Part shown: positions 25,743 to 33,694 of the stretch, one piece after another | How positions within the stretch are numbered: position 1 is the first letter of the stretch | Layout of the letters: every line of letters begins with the position of its first letter | NCBI RefSeq assembly: GCF_014698735.1 | Contig: NZ_JACJTQ010000052.1 | Coordinates: 1-37,941, forward strand | DNA length: 37,941 bases | Source: Anabaena catenula FACHB-362 | GTDB taxonomy: Bacteria > Cyanobacteriota > Cyanobacteriia > Cyanobacteriales > Nostocaceae | Direction of reading: 5' to 3' | Translations under genes and position numbers: made by a program | The notes under the pieces: model-generated | Seen by the model: only the letters and a program-made list of their open reading frames with translations | The model's database searches: none | Told to the model about the DNA's origin: nothing

Positions 25743-26750
25743 TTAATCTAGTTTGGAGATAATCTTTTGTAGATTCTTGGGTCGATAGTCCTTGCGCTTT
25801 TGCAGACGGTTGATCGCGCTTTCATGAATATCTTCAATCACATCGCTGACCTCACGAAGCTTGATTCCTGCAAATTTAAAGAATCCAACATTGTTATTAA
25901 AGTCACATTCATAATTGGGGTTAATGCCTGTGGGAATCACACTTGGATCGAGGTCAAGTCCCAATCCTAGATTCTCGATGGAATCAATCATCCACTGTAA
26001 GGCAGTATCTGATAATCCACTGTGTTCTTCCGTTCCACCACCGACGCAACCGTGTTCTCCTGGAAACCACTTTTGAATTACCCGCTGGTTTTCAGCCTCA
26101 GGATGTTTTTTCATGGGAGTGACATCAAAGATTTCCCGGATTTCGTCGATTGCCATTGCGTGCAGTGCATTCTCAACCAATTTGTTTAAAGTAGTGTCAT
26201 GGAATCTGTACCGCTGATTCAGAAGCTCGTGCAACGTCTTAAAGGCAGGCATTCCAGGAATACCAAGAGCGCCAACGGTGTCAAAACAACCAAGCAAGGT
26301 GATAGGGACACGATCACCATAAGTTTGACGGTATTCCGTTGCTACCTTATCCTTGGGTTTAATACCTCGGTTACGGTAAAGCTCGTAAGCTTCATGTGCT
26401 TTTGTGACATGGGGGCGCTCTAGGAGACCGGAGCAATAGATCATCCCCGCTAAACTCCTAACTGTGTAAGCACCGCGACTAAAGCCGAAAAGATAAATTT
26501 CGTCACCAGGAACATAGTTGAGGCTAAGAAATCGGTAGCCATCTTCTATATTTCTATCGATTCCTAATCCGGTAGCTCCACCTAAAATTCTTTGACTTTC
26601 GGTGCCAATGCCCTCATCATAGAACACGATTTGTGCAACCCCGTCACTGGCAATTGGTTTCACAGATTGAGCCAGCTTAACCACATTGCTTGGGTAAGGA
26701 CTCGTTAACTGTTGCCAAGTTCCATCACAACAAATAACTAGACGTTTCAT
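25743..26750 (-). CDS. DUF2235 alpha/beta hydrolase, possible phospholipase
   Basis: The 335-residue protein has the DUF2235 signature: MKRLVICCDGTWQ at the N terminus, VFYDEGIGT, and the nucleophile elbow GFSRGAYTVRSLAG with Ser91. The family includes Tle1 phospholipases of type VI secretion, although most members are uncharacterised. No signal peptide or secretion marker is seen. It is 207 bp upstream of the cyclooxygenase-like dioxygenase and on the same strand, so it could release the fatty-acid substrate from membrane lipids; this link is an inference from order only. Confidence 0.88.
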   Translation of the reverse strand: MKRLVICCDGTWQQLTSPYPSNVVKLAQSVKPIASDGVAQIVFYDEGIGTESQRILGGATGLGIDRNIEDGYRFLSLNYVPGDEIYLFGFSRGAYTVRSLAGMIYCSGLLERPHVTKAHEAYELYRNRGIKPKDKVATEYRQTYGDRVPITLLGCFDTVGALGIPGMPAFKTLHELLNQRYRFHDTTLNKLVENALHAMAIDEIREIFDVTPMKKHPEAENQRVIQKWFPGEHGCVGGGTEEHSGLSDTALQWMIDSIENLGLGLDLDPSVIPTGINPNYECDFNNNVGFFKFAGIKLREVSDVIEDIHESAINRLQKRKDYRPKNLQKIISKLD

Positions 26751-27120
26751 AGTACTCTTTCAAAGCCTTTGATTAATTAAATGGGTGTTTCATCAAAATG
26801 CGGGTTCTTCATCCTCTAACAGGATTTTAGATTTTGGATTGACCTCACGGATAAATCCGGGGGCTTGAGGATTTTGGATGCAAGGATTTCGGATTGATTC
26901 CCCGGATAACTCCCCTTGCTCTGTACCATCAAGTATTGGTCATAGAGTCATAATAATGGTTTTTAAGGCTATTTTCCTAAGAATACTCAGTTTATTAACT
27001 TGTGTGATGGTGCAAGAAATACTATATGGTAAAGAAATGATGCCATTGTCACGCGATCGCATTTGAGATAGTTTAATGAGTTTGGTACTCGCTCATACAA
27101 CTAAATGAGGCAAATATCCC
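26751..27120. other. Intergenic region with short ATTTTGGATT repeats
   Basis: This 370-bp divergent spacer has repeated ATTTTGGATT and GGATTTCGGATT units at about 26820-26895. A 62-codon frame at 26878-27066 has no recognisable features and is not called. No clear promoter is visible. Confidence 0.5.
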
Positions 27121-28017
27121 TTGACCAGAAAAATTTTAACTGGACTTAATTCACAAACCTACGAACACCCCTTTGACCGGCAAGCTTTAGCTTCTTTACA
27201 AAAAATGCCGGGAATTTCTCCCCTACTCAAAAAAATTAACGAATATAGTATTGATCGTTTACTAAGATTACAAAGCCTTGGTAGTGAAATTAGAGTCACA
27301 AATCGTAATTTTCCTAAATTATATGCAGCATTGGTAGAAACTTGCCAAATTCTTGATGTTGCTCCATTGCCTGAATTGTATCTATTTCGAGGTACAGGTT
27401 ACATTCAAACTTACGTTATTGGTGTAGAAAAACCCTTGATTGGCATTAATTTAGAGGCAATGGAATGGTTAAATGCAGATGAATTACTTTATGTTTTAGG
27501 ATACGAAGTTGCTCGGATTAAGAGTCAACATATGATATATTATCAAATGGCAATTGTGATGCCAATTTTAAAAAATTTATTGAGTAGCACTACATTAGGG
27601 ATTGGTGGCTTAGTTGCCAGTGGAGTCGAACTAGCTTTATATAATTGGGTGATGATGGCCAAGTTAACTGCTGATCGCGCTGGTTTATTAGCGTGTCAAG
27701 ATATTAATATAGCCACAACTGCATTGATGAAACTTGCAGGTTTACCCAATGAATACTTGACGGATAATGTCATTGAAGATTTTATCATTCAGTCGCGTGA
27801 ATTTGGAACTCATAGCTTTGATAGCTTGGATAATGTGACAAAAATATTAAGCTATACAGAACATAAACTTTCTTGGATAGTGATGCGAACTGGGGAATTA
27901 TTAAAATGGGTTGATTCTGGTGAATATGATCAATTGATTCAGGAAGATTCAAAATCAAAAGCGCCCGAAGAAGATAATCCACAAAAAGAGGGTTGGAATT
28001 TTTTATCTTCTTGGTAA
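27121..28017 (+). CDS. M48-like protein lacking its zinc ligands
   Basis: The 298-residue protein has the shape of cyanobacterial M48 (HtpX-like) metallopeptidases: an N-terminal conserved region (SQTYEHPFDRQALASLQKMPG), the helix that normally bears H-E-x-x-H, membrane-like segments at about 140-180, and LTADRAGLLACQD. The motif helix reads LLYVLGYEVARIKSQH, with Tyr128 and Arg132 where the two His should be, and the third ligand Glu before L-T-A-D-R is Lys181. It should therefore be a catalytically dead relative that may bind proteins at the membrane. Start: TTG at 27121 with GAGG 11 bases upstream; the nearest ATG is out of frame. The frame is intact and continues past the motif, so this is not random decay. 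Confidence 0.8.
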   Translation: MTRKILTGLNSQTYEHPFDRQALASLQKMPGISPLLKKINEYSIDRLLRLQSLGSEIRVTNRNFPKLYAALVETCQILDVAPLPELYLFRGTGYIQTYVIGVEKPLIGINLEAMEWLNADELLYVLGYEVARIKSQHMIYYQMAIVMPILKNLLSSTTLGIGGLVASGVELALYNWVMMAKLTADRAGLLACQDINIATTALMKLAGLPNEYLTDNVIEDFIIQSREFGTHSFDSLDNVTKILSYTEHKLSWIVMRTGELLKWVDSGEYDQLIQEDSKSKAPEEDNPQKEGWNFLSSW

Positions 28018-28021
28018 GAAG

Positions 28022-28050
28022 ATACCCGACTTTTTAGAGAAGTCGGATAT
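28022..28050 (+). terminator. Hairpin after the M48-like gene
   Basis: CCGACTT and AAGTCGG form a 7-bp stem with a 7-nt loop, extended by ATA/TAT. It starts 5 bp after the stop codon and resembles a hairpin repeat seen widely in cyanobacteria. A good T run is missing. Confidence 0.55.
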
Positions 28051-28097
28051 ATGAGCCTTTTGATTTGGGAAAATCAAATAGAACTTTTATATAGTGA

Positions 28098-28358
28098 TCA
28101 AAATGTAGGATTATGTTGATAATCCCAACATTTATCATCACGCCAAACTTTTCCAGTAGACAGACATTTGTCTTGTTTAATACCAGGAATTGAGGTAGGG
28201 TGAATAGTGTTTAAGCTGGATGTAACATACGAGATCATGAAAGAACCTGTATAGAAACCACCACAGATTAAAGTTCCAAAAAAAAATGTAAAGCTGACAA
28301 ATTTAACAGCAGCGATAAGAGAATATTTGCCTTGTCTTCCATAGGAACGATAGCGCAT
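28098..28358 (-). CDS. Small single-membrane-segment protein
   Basis: With the ATG at 28358 the protein has 86 residues: a basic N terminus (MRYRSYGRQGKYS), one hydrophobic segment (about 14-42; AAVKFVSFTFFFGTLICGG) and a C-terminal tail with two Cys (DKCLSTGKVWRDDKCWDY) that is probably outside the cytoplasm and may form a disulfide. The in-frame GTG at 28394 is less likely because GGA precedes the ATG. Convergent with the M48-like gene. I do not recognise a family. Confidence 0.6.
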   Translation of the reverse strand: MRYRSYGRQGKYSLIAAVKFVSFTFFFGTLICGGFYTGSFMISYVTSSLNTIHPTSIPGIKQDKCLSTGKVWRDDKCWDYQHNPTF

Positions 28359-28999
28359 AAATTTCCTTTGTGTGGTGTTTGTGGCAGATAACACCTTGGG
28401 AATGCTTAGGCGCGGATAATTAGGACTTACAAAATTATTTATGGCAGAAAATTGCAGATATTTCTGTTAGCTGCTAACTACGTATAGCGGGCATTGGTGA
28501 CAAGTTGAGGAAAAGGAGAAATTGTCAAGCGAGGAATTTGCGAGGATCAAAAATCAGCCAAAACCAAACGTTAAGTTAATTATCGAGGGTCTGACCAGTT
28601 TTTTTCTTTAATTCTCTGAAAGCCTCTTGACAAAAGACTTACAGGCTTAACTTATCACCAATAGACATCTCCGAAAAAGATGGTAGAGACGTTCCATGGA
28701 ACGTCTCTACAAGGGTTTCAGGCTACGCATATTTAATTTCTGGAGATGTCTAATGCATCTAACCTAAAAAAAATCGCTCTCCAAACTTGGGGAAATTCAT
28801 AATGAAATGAGTATAGGAGGCATTGATTAGGGTAATGCCTCCAAAATAAACCAGTATTTCAGTTTTATGAAAAATTATGAAAAATCAGAATGTGGATGCT
28901 AACTCAGGAGTAAAAAGACAAGGTGAAACTTTTTGAAGCAGATGGCAAAGTATCTTTGTATATCTCACTCTCAAGCATCAATTAGTAAGTTACAGGAGA
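28359..28999. other. Intergenic region with hairpin repeats
   Basis: This 641-bp region holds no gene I can support. It contains the perfect 28-bp palindrome at 28683-28710 and a 9-bp perfect stem GGAGGCATT/AATGCCTCC at 28816-28842 (9-nt loop), which may help end RTX transcription from 29000. The remainder is unremarkable. Confidence 0.5.
28683..28710. repeat. 28-bp perfect palindrome, second copy
   Basis: Identical in all 28 bases to 5459-5486. Half-site GTAGAGACGTTCCA. Confidence 0.88.
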
Positions 29000-30505
29000 T
29001 TACGGCTGCACGAAGATGAAGTCTTGCTGCATATTTATTTGACTCTTACCAACATCTTGGATAACAGCAATTAGATCATTGTTATATAAAATACTTGTAT
29101 CCTTAATGTTGGTACTACCTAATCCAAAATAGCTTTCTATGAGCGTATAGTTACCAGCTTGAACCTGAATTTTATCTACACCCACTTGCCAATCAGAAAT
29201 AATGCCGTAGCTGTTACCAGTGTTGTAATAAAATACTTTATTTTCGTTGCCTAAGACGAATGTGTCGCTGCCAGTACCACCGAGGAGGGTGTCTTTTTCG
29301 TTCGATGAACCCCCATAACCTATTAGAACATCACTACCCCCTCCACCGATGAGGGTATCATTACCTCCATAACCATATAAAGTGTTGTTAACGCTGTTAC
29401 CTGCGATTTTGTTGTTCAGTTCGTTACCAGCACCCGCCGTGACAGTGCCTAATAATTCCAGGTTTTCTACATGGGCTGATAATTGATAAGTATTAAATAA
29501 TGGTCCACCACCGACTGACAACCTAACTGTATCAATTCCTTGATTCGCCAGTTCGGTAACGGTGTCATAAGATTTTATGAAATCGTCAGCACTCGCGTAT
29601 TCAAATGTGTCTACATAATAGATGTCATTACCAGTGCCGCCAACTAAGGTATCTAAACCCCCTCCACCAATGAGAGTATCATTACCTCCATTACCATATA
29701 AAGTATTTTTAACGCTGTTGCCTGTGATTTTGTTGTTCAGTTCGTTACCAGCACCCGCCGTGACAGTGCCGAATAATTCCAGGTTTTCTACATGGGCTGA
29801 TAATTGATAAGTATTAAATAATGGGCCACCACCGACTGACAACCTAACTGTATCAATTCCTTGATTCGCCAGTTCGGTAACGGTGTCATAAGATTTCATG
29901 AAATCGTCAGGATTGGCGTATTCAAATGTGTCTACATAATAGATGTCATTACCAGTGCCGCCAACTAAGGTATCTAAACCCCCTCCACCGATGAGAGTAT
30001 CATTACCTCCATTACCATATAAAGTATTTTTAACGCTGTTGCCTGTGATTTTGTTGTTCAGTTCGTTACCAGCACCCGCCGTGACAGTGCCGAATAATTC
30101 CAGGTTTTCTACATGGGCTGATAATTGATAAGTATTAAATAATGGGCCACCACCGACTGACAACCTAACTGTATCAATTCCTTGATTCGCCAGTTCGGTA
30201 ACGGTGTCATAAGATTTCATGAAATCGTCAGGATTGGCGTATTCAAATGTGTCTACATAATAGATGTCATCACCAGTGCCGCCAATTAGGGTATCTAAAC
30301 CCCCTCCACCGATGAGGGTATCATTATTAGCACCACCGTAGATAGTATCTTTACCACCCTCTCCATAGAGGGTATCGTTACCCAATCCTCCATAAATGGT
30401 GTCATTTCCCCCTCGACCGTACACAACATCGTTTCCGCCCAAAGCATCAATAATGTCATTACCAGAAGTAAGAATAATTAAATCGTTTCCATTTGTAGGT
30501 GCCAT
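29000..30505 (-). CDS. RTX-type calcium-binding repeat protein
   Basis: The 501-residue protein has no enzymatic domain I can see; it consists of glycine/aspartate-rich nonapeptide repeats of the hemolysin type (GGNDTLYG, GGGGLDTLIGG, GTGNDIYYVD). Three 107-residue units, each with an RTX block and a linker (DTFEYA, YDTVTELANQGIDTVRLSVG, NLELFGTVTAG), follow one another. The N terminus starts with GNDLIILTSGNDIID, and the C-terminal end (about 440-501) resembles uncleaved T1SS secretion tails. The ABC exporter at 19760 could export it, without direct evidence. GGAG lies upstream of the ATG. Ca2+ binding outside the cell is inferred. Confidence 0.9.
   Translation of the reverse strand: MAPTNGNDLIILTSGNDIIDALGGNDVVYGRGGNDTIYGGLGNDTLYGEGGKDTIYGGANNDTLIGGGGLDTLIGGTGDDIYYVDTFEYANPDDFMKSYDTVTELANQGIDTVRLSVGGGPLFNTYQLSAHVENLELFGTVTAGAGNELNNKITGNSVKNTLYGNGGNDTLIGGGGLDTLVGGTGNDIYYVDTFEYANPDDFMKSYDTVTELANQGIDTVRLSVGGGPLFNTYQLSAHVENLELFGTVTAGAGNELNNKITGNSVKNTLYGNGGNDTLIGGGGLDTLVGGTGNDIYYVDTFEYASADDFIKSYDTVTELANQGIDTVRLSVGGGPLFNTYQLSAHVENLELLGTVTAGAGNELNNKIAGNSVNNTLYGYGGNDTLIGGGGSDVLIGYGGSSNEKDTLLGGTGSDTFVLGNENKVFYYNTGNSYGIISDWQVGVDKIQVQAGNYTLIESYFGLGSTNIKDTSILYNNDLIAVIQDVGKSQINMQQDFIFVQP
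29340..30302. repeat. Three tandem 321-bp coding repeats in the RTX gene
   Basis: Landmarks such as CTACATAATAGATGTCAT recur at 29611, 29932 and 30253, exactly 321 bp apart. The two units nearer the N terminus are almost identical (for example both read CAGGATTGGCG), while the C-terminal unit differs at several sites (CAGCACTCGCG). This points to recent duplication or gene conversion. Confidence 0.88.
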
Positions 30506-30686
30506 GTCTGTATTCTCCTGTTGAGATTTTTGTGAGTTAATTGTGAGAGCAACTATTGTTGGGTTGGCGCTTTTAGGTTTTCCCTAGTGTTGTGCCGTCC
30601 CTTTGCTCGATAGTTATAAGTTACTTGAAAGAAGCATTGGCACACATCGTATAAATGTCACGATACATCCATTACATTTGTCATGA

Positions 30687-31025
30687 CAGTTAGGTGAAAT
30701 TAAAACAGTTGATAACTTGCTTTCCGGTTCTCTCTATCTGGACTATGAATCTACATCTTCATGGGGAGAAGAAGATGCTCTTAAAAAAGGTAGAGATGTC
30801 GTTAATAAAGGTGGTGTCGCTTTTTTACTGGTTGATGCCAGTATTATAAAGTCTCAATCTTCCATTATTAACTATCCAGATCACTGGGTTAGCTTACTCG
30901 GTAATGTCAGCATTAGGAGTGATAACTTTAAATTCAATATCTATACTTGGGGAGAAGAGCGTACTTTTGACAAGAACGAAGAGGCCTTTGAAGATTTAAT
31001 GTGGGGTGTAGTCACCGCTTACTAG
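30687..31025 (+). pseudogene. Probable C-terminal gene fragment
   Basis: An open frame runs from a stop at 30684-30686 to TAG at 31025. It reads as a folded globular stretch (LSGSLYLDYESTSSW, GRDVVNKGGVAFLLVDA, YPDHWVSLLGN, NEEAFEDLMWGVVTAY) with no ATG or GTG near its 5' end; only a TTG at 30717 is available and the homologous-looking text continues before it (QLGEIKTVDN). I read it as the tail of a longer protein whose 5' part is gone. A short gene starting at TTG is the alternative. It ends 16 bp before the MITE-like element. Family not recognised. Confidence 0.5.
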
Positions 31026-31040
31026 GGGTTTAAAAATTTA

Positions 31041-31253
31041 GGTTCTACCGCTCCCCTTATGATGGTTTCAGCAATTAAAGAGCCAAAAACCGTTACTCTG
31101 CCTGGATTTGAGGTTTAAATATTTTAGAGACACAGCGATTGCCTCTGGCACTGCGCTCCGCGCAATCGCTATATTTTGTTGCTCAAATCCAGGTACAGTA
31201 ATGGTTATGGCTGCAAAAGGGGGATGTTTTAGCGTCAAGGGAGCGGTAGAGCC
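31041..31253. mobile_element. 213-bp MITE-like inverted-repeat element
   Basis: Two 72-bp arms (31041-31112 and 31182-31253) are inverted. The outer 15 bp differ at one base (GGTTCTACCGCTCCC against GGCTCTACCGCTCCC), the inner 12 bp (CCTGGATTTGAG) are identical, and the middle is diverged. The centre holds AGCGATTGC/GCAATCGCT arms (31134-31170), itself like a small dispersed repeat. No transposase is encoded, so it would be non-autonomous. No clear target duplication. Confidence 0.7.
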
Positions 31254-31288
31254 ATAAAATACAGAGATTAATAGTAAAACTATTGTGG

Positions 31289-31307
31289 GGCGGGCATCCT
31301 GCCCGCC
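31289..31307. repeat. GC-rich hairpin near the M20 gene end
   Basis: GGCGGGC-ATCCT-GCCCGCC forms a perfect 7-bp stem and belongs to a common Nostocales repeat. It lies 35 bp beyond the M20 gene stop and may act as its terminator. Confidence 0.65.
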
Positions 31308-31341
31308 ATTATGTATCTCACTCAGATGAAATGTGCTGTAA

Positions 31342-32559
31342 TTAACTAAAAAACCTTTCCACACATCTGACAAACATCTCCACACCCATGACTAAAGCTG
31401 TTTCATCAAAATCAAACCGGGGATGATGATGAGGATAATTTAATTTTTTCTCGGCATTTGCAGAACCTAAAAAGAAATAACAACCAGGAACTTCTTGCAG
31501 AAAAAATGACATATCTTCACCACCCATGGTTTGGCATTCGGGAACAATACCAAGGGGAGTTTCTATGACTTCTGCGGCTACAGAACGGACTAATTCTGCT
31601 ATTTGTGGATGATTAATTACAGGTGGATAAAGATGGATATAATCAAATTCATAACTTGCACCATGACTTTGGCAAATTCCCGCAATAATCTGCTCAATTC
31701 TTTGTTTAAAAAAGTCTGCTAAATCAGGATTAAAATATCTGACAGTACCACCCATTCTGGCAGTATCAGCAATGACATTTACAGCCGAGCCGGCATGAAG
31801 TTCCCCAATTGTCACTACGGCTGAATCAATGGGGTTAACGTTGCGTGAGACAATCGTTTGCAAAGCGTTGACTATTTGGGCAGCTACTACAATAGAATCA
31901 ATGGTTTGTTGAGGTATTGCACCATGTCCACCTTTGCCGAAAATGGTGCAACGAAATAATTCTACAGCTGCCATTAAAGCACCTGCACGGACTCCCACTG
32001 TTCCCAAGGGTAAATTATTCCATAGATGTAAACCGATAATGGCATCAACATCAGGATTTTTGAGTACCCCTGCTTCTATCATCGGTTTTGCACCACCTGG
32101 CCCTTCTTCTGCGGGTTGGAAGATGATTTTTACGGTTCCTGAGAAGTCTTGACGATGGTGGTGGAGGTAGTATGCTGTTCCTAGAGCGATCGCAGTATGT
32201 CCGTCATGTCCACAAGCGTGCATCACCCCATCATGCTGGGAACAATAGGGAACTTCATTCTCTTCTAGAATTGGTAAAGCATCCATATCAGCTCGAATCG
32301 CTAAAACTTTACCATTCCCAGATTTTGCACCTTTAATAATAGCAACAATGCCAGTTTCAGCAATCTCGGTTTGATGTTCAATTCCCCAACTTTGCAGCTT
32401 TTGGGAAATAAACTCAGCCGTGATTTTTTCTTGAAAACCTAACTCTGGCTTTTGATGTATGCGTCGTCGCCATTCTACCAATTGCGGTTGTAATGAGCGA
32501 ATTTCTAACCGCACATTAGTTAAATTTACAGTGGATGAATTAGGAAAGGTAGAAACCAT
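31342..32559 (-). CDS. M20 family amidohydrolase (N-acyl amino acid amidohydrolase/hippurate-type)
   Basis: The 405-residue protein is a zinc/manganese-dependent amidohydrolase of the M20D type. Metal and catalytic motifs include HACGHDGHTAI, the FQPAEEGPGGA Glu pair, GLHLWNN and the C-terminal GGEDMSFFLQEVPGCYFFLG. A lid/dimerisation domain (about 195-305) carries HGAIPQQTIDSI. Typical substrates are N-acyl amino acids or IAA conjugates; the true one is unknown. ATG start at 32559. bioD follows upstream on the same strand with 45 bp between them, a possible operon. Confidence 0.94.
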   Translation of the reverse strand: MVSTFPNSSTVNLTNVRLEIRSLQPQLVEWRRRIHQKPELGFQEKITAEFISQKLQSWGIEHQTEIAETGIVAIIKGAKSGNGKVLAIRADMDALPILEENEVPYCSQHDGVMHACGHDGHTAIALGTAYYLHHHRQDFSGTVKIIFQPAEEGPGGAKPMIEAGVLKNPDVDAIIGLHLWNNLPLGTVGVRAGALMAAVELFRCTIFGKGGHGAIPQQTIDSIVVAAQIVNALQTIVSRNVNPIDSAVVTIGELHAGSAVNVIADTARMGGTVRYFNPDLADFFKQRIEQIIAGICQSHGASYEFDYIHLYPPVINHPQIAELVRSVAAEVIETPLGIVPECQTMGGEDMSFFLQEVPGCYFFLGSANAEKKLNYPHHHPRFDFDETALVMGVEMFVRCVERFFS

Positions 32560-32604
32560 AATTGCTAATGGGTAATGGGTGATTAGTGATTGGGAAATAT
32601 CTTT

Positions 32605-33285
32605 CTACAACCCCAAAGTTTCCCAATCTAAATTAGATGCAATTTGAGCGAGTTGATCCAAATCAGAGGGATTCTCTAAATAGGGTAAACAACCCAAAAC
32701 AGGTATATATGTAAATGAGCGAATTAAATCGGGTGGTGTTAAGTCAGCAATTTCTTGTTCAGTTCTGGATTGTGTACAATTAAGAACAATACCTTGTAAA
32801 TTAATCTTTTTTTCTCTAGCTAATGCTACATTAGCCACGGCTTGTGCGATCGCTCCCAATCTCACAGGTACAACCAACAGCGTTGGTAATCGCCATTCAC
32901 CCGCTAAATCAGCTACTGTCAATTCATCAGTAATCGGTGAACCTAAACCACCTAAAGCTTCAACCAACACAAAATCCCGCCGCTTTTGTAAATCTAGCAA
33001 AGCCTTCCAAACAATTCCTAAATCAACAAAGCGATTTTCCTTAGCCGCAGCGATGGGTGGGGCTAAAGGTGCTTGAAAATACAAAGGAGTAATTTCTTCT
33101 GGAGACTGTTCTAGTGTAAACAGACTTTGGTATAGTTCTCTGTCTCCCTCCCCCGATTGAATCGGTTTCATGATCCCCAAGCTGCGGTGGGGGTAATATT
33201 TCTGCAAATAAGCAGCTAAGGCTGTTGTCAAAACAGTTTTACCAGCCTCAGTATCAGTTCCTGTAATTAGTAGTGTGTTTAACAA
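32605..33285 (-). CDS. bioD: Dethiobiotin synthase
   Basis: BioD converts 7,8-diaminopelargonate, CO2 and ATP to dethiobiotin. The 226-residue protein has the P-loop GTDTEAGKT (9-17), [18 protein letters not shown] (the E-G-x-G-G region) and [14 protein letters not shown] in the right order. The start is a TTG at 33285: in-frame TAA lies six codons upstream and no ATG or GTG occurs between them, and the sequence from TTG gives the canonical N terminus. No other biotin genes are in the window. Confidence 0.92.
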   Translation of the reverse strand: MLNTLLITGTDTEAGKTVLTTALAAYLQKYYPHRSLGIMKPIQSGEGDRELYQSLFTLEQSPEEITPLYFQAPLAPPIAAAKENRFVDLGIVWKALLDLQKRRDFVLVEALGGLGSPITDELTVADLAGEWRLPTLLVVPVRLGAIAQAVANVALAREKKINLQGIVLNCTQSRTEQEIADLTPPDLIRSFTYIPVLGCLPYLENPSDLDQLAQIASNLDWETLGL

Positions 33286-33694
33286 TTTTTTTGCGAATAA
33301 TTACTGTTTATAATTGACGTTGATCCTGGCAATTTTTCCAAAAAGAACCTTTGACATCAATTCACTTAATTAAAGCTACAAATGAATCTCCTTCCGCAGC
33401 AGAGCGTCCGAGCGTCTGTCCTCCAGTTGTATCAATTTTAAAGTGAAACGGTAAGCTAATAATCATTCAAATTGCATCCCTGTGTCTCCCCTTCTGGAGC
33501 GTAAGAGCGTCTTTCTTAGGCTAGGGATTATGCAACTTAAAGACGGATTAGCTGATGACGGGGAGAGGGCTATAAAACCCTGACTGCATCTCTCATTGAG
33601 TTGCACAGGTTTCAGATGGAATTTCAAACAAGAAACGCTTTCCGCGTCCCCGTGTCTTTTCTTCATTTAATGCCGGGACTATCCATAATTTAGC
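33286..33694. other. Intergenic region, nothing clear
   Basis: This 409-bp region between the kinase and bioD contains GAGCGTC-type short imperfect repeats (about 33400-33420 and 33497-33515) but no gene, terminator or RNA I can support. Confidence 0.5.

Noticed and set aside
26878-27066. 62-codon hydrophobic frame upstream of the M48-like gene
   Set aside because: Starts in repeat-like DNA, no ribosome binding site, no recognisable family.
27121-28017. Active M48 protease
   Set aside because: The H-E-x-x-H motif reads Y-E-V-A-R and the third ligand is Lys.
29622-30128. Two identical 61-codon frames on the plus strand
   Set aside because: They are antisense shadows of the RTX repeats; identity reflects the 321-bp duplication.
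31068-31385. 105-codon frame on the minus strand
   Set aside because: It lies mostly inside the MITE-like element and overlaps the M20 gene end; no protein features.
33463-33666. 67-codon frame between bioD and the kinase
   Set aside because: No start signal or conserved features; composed of imperfect repeats.
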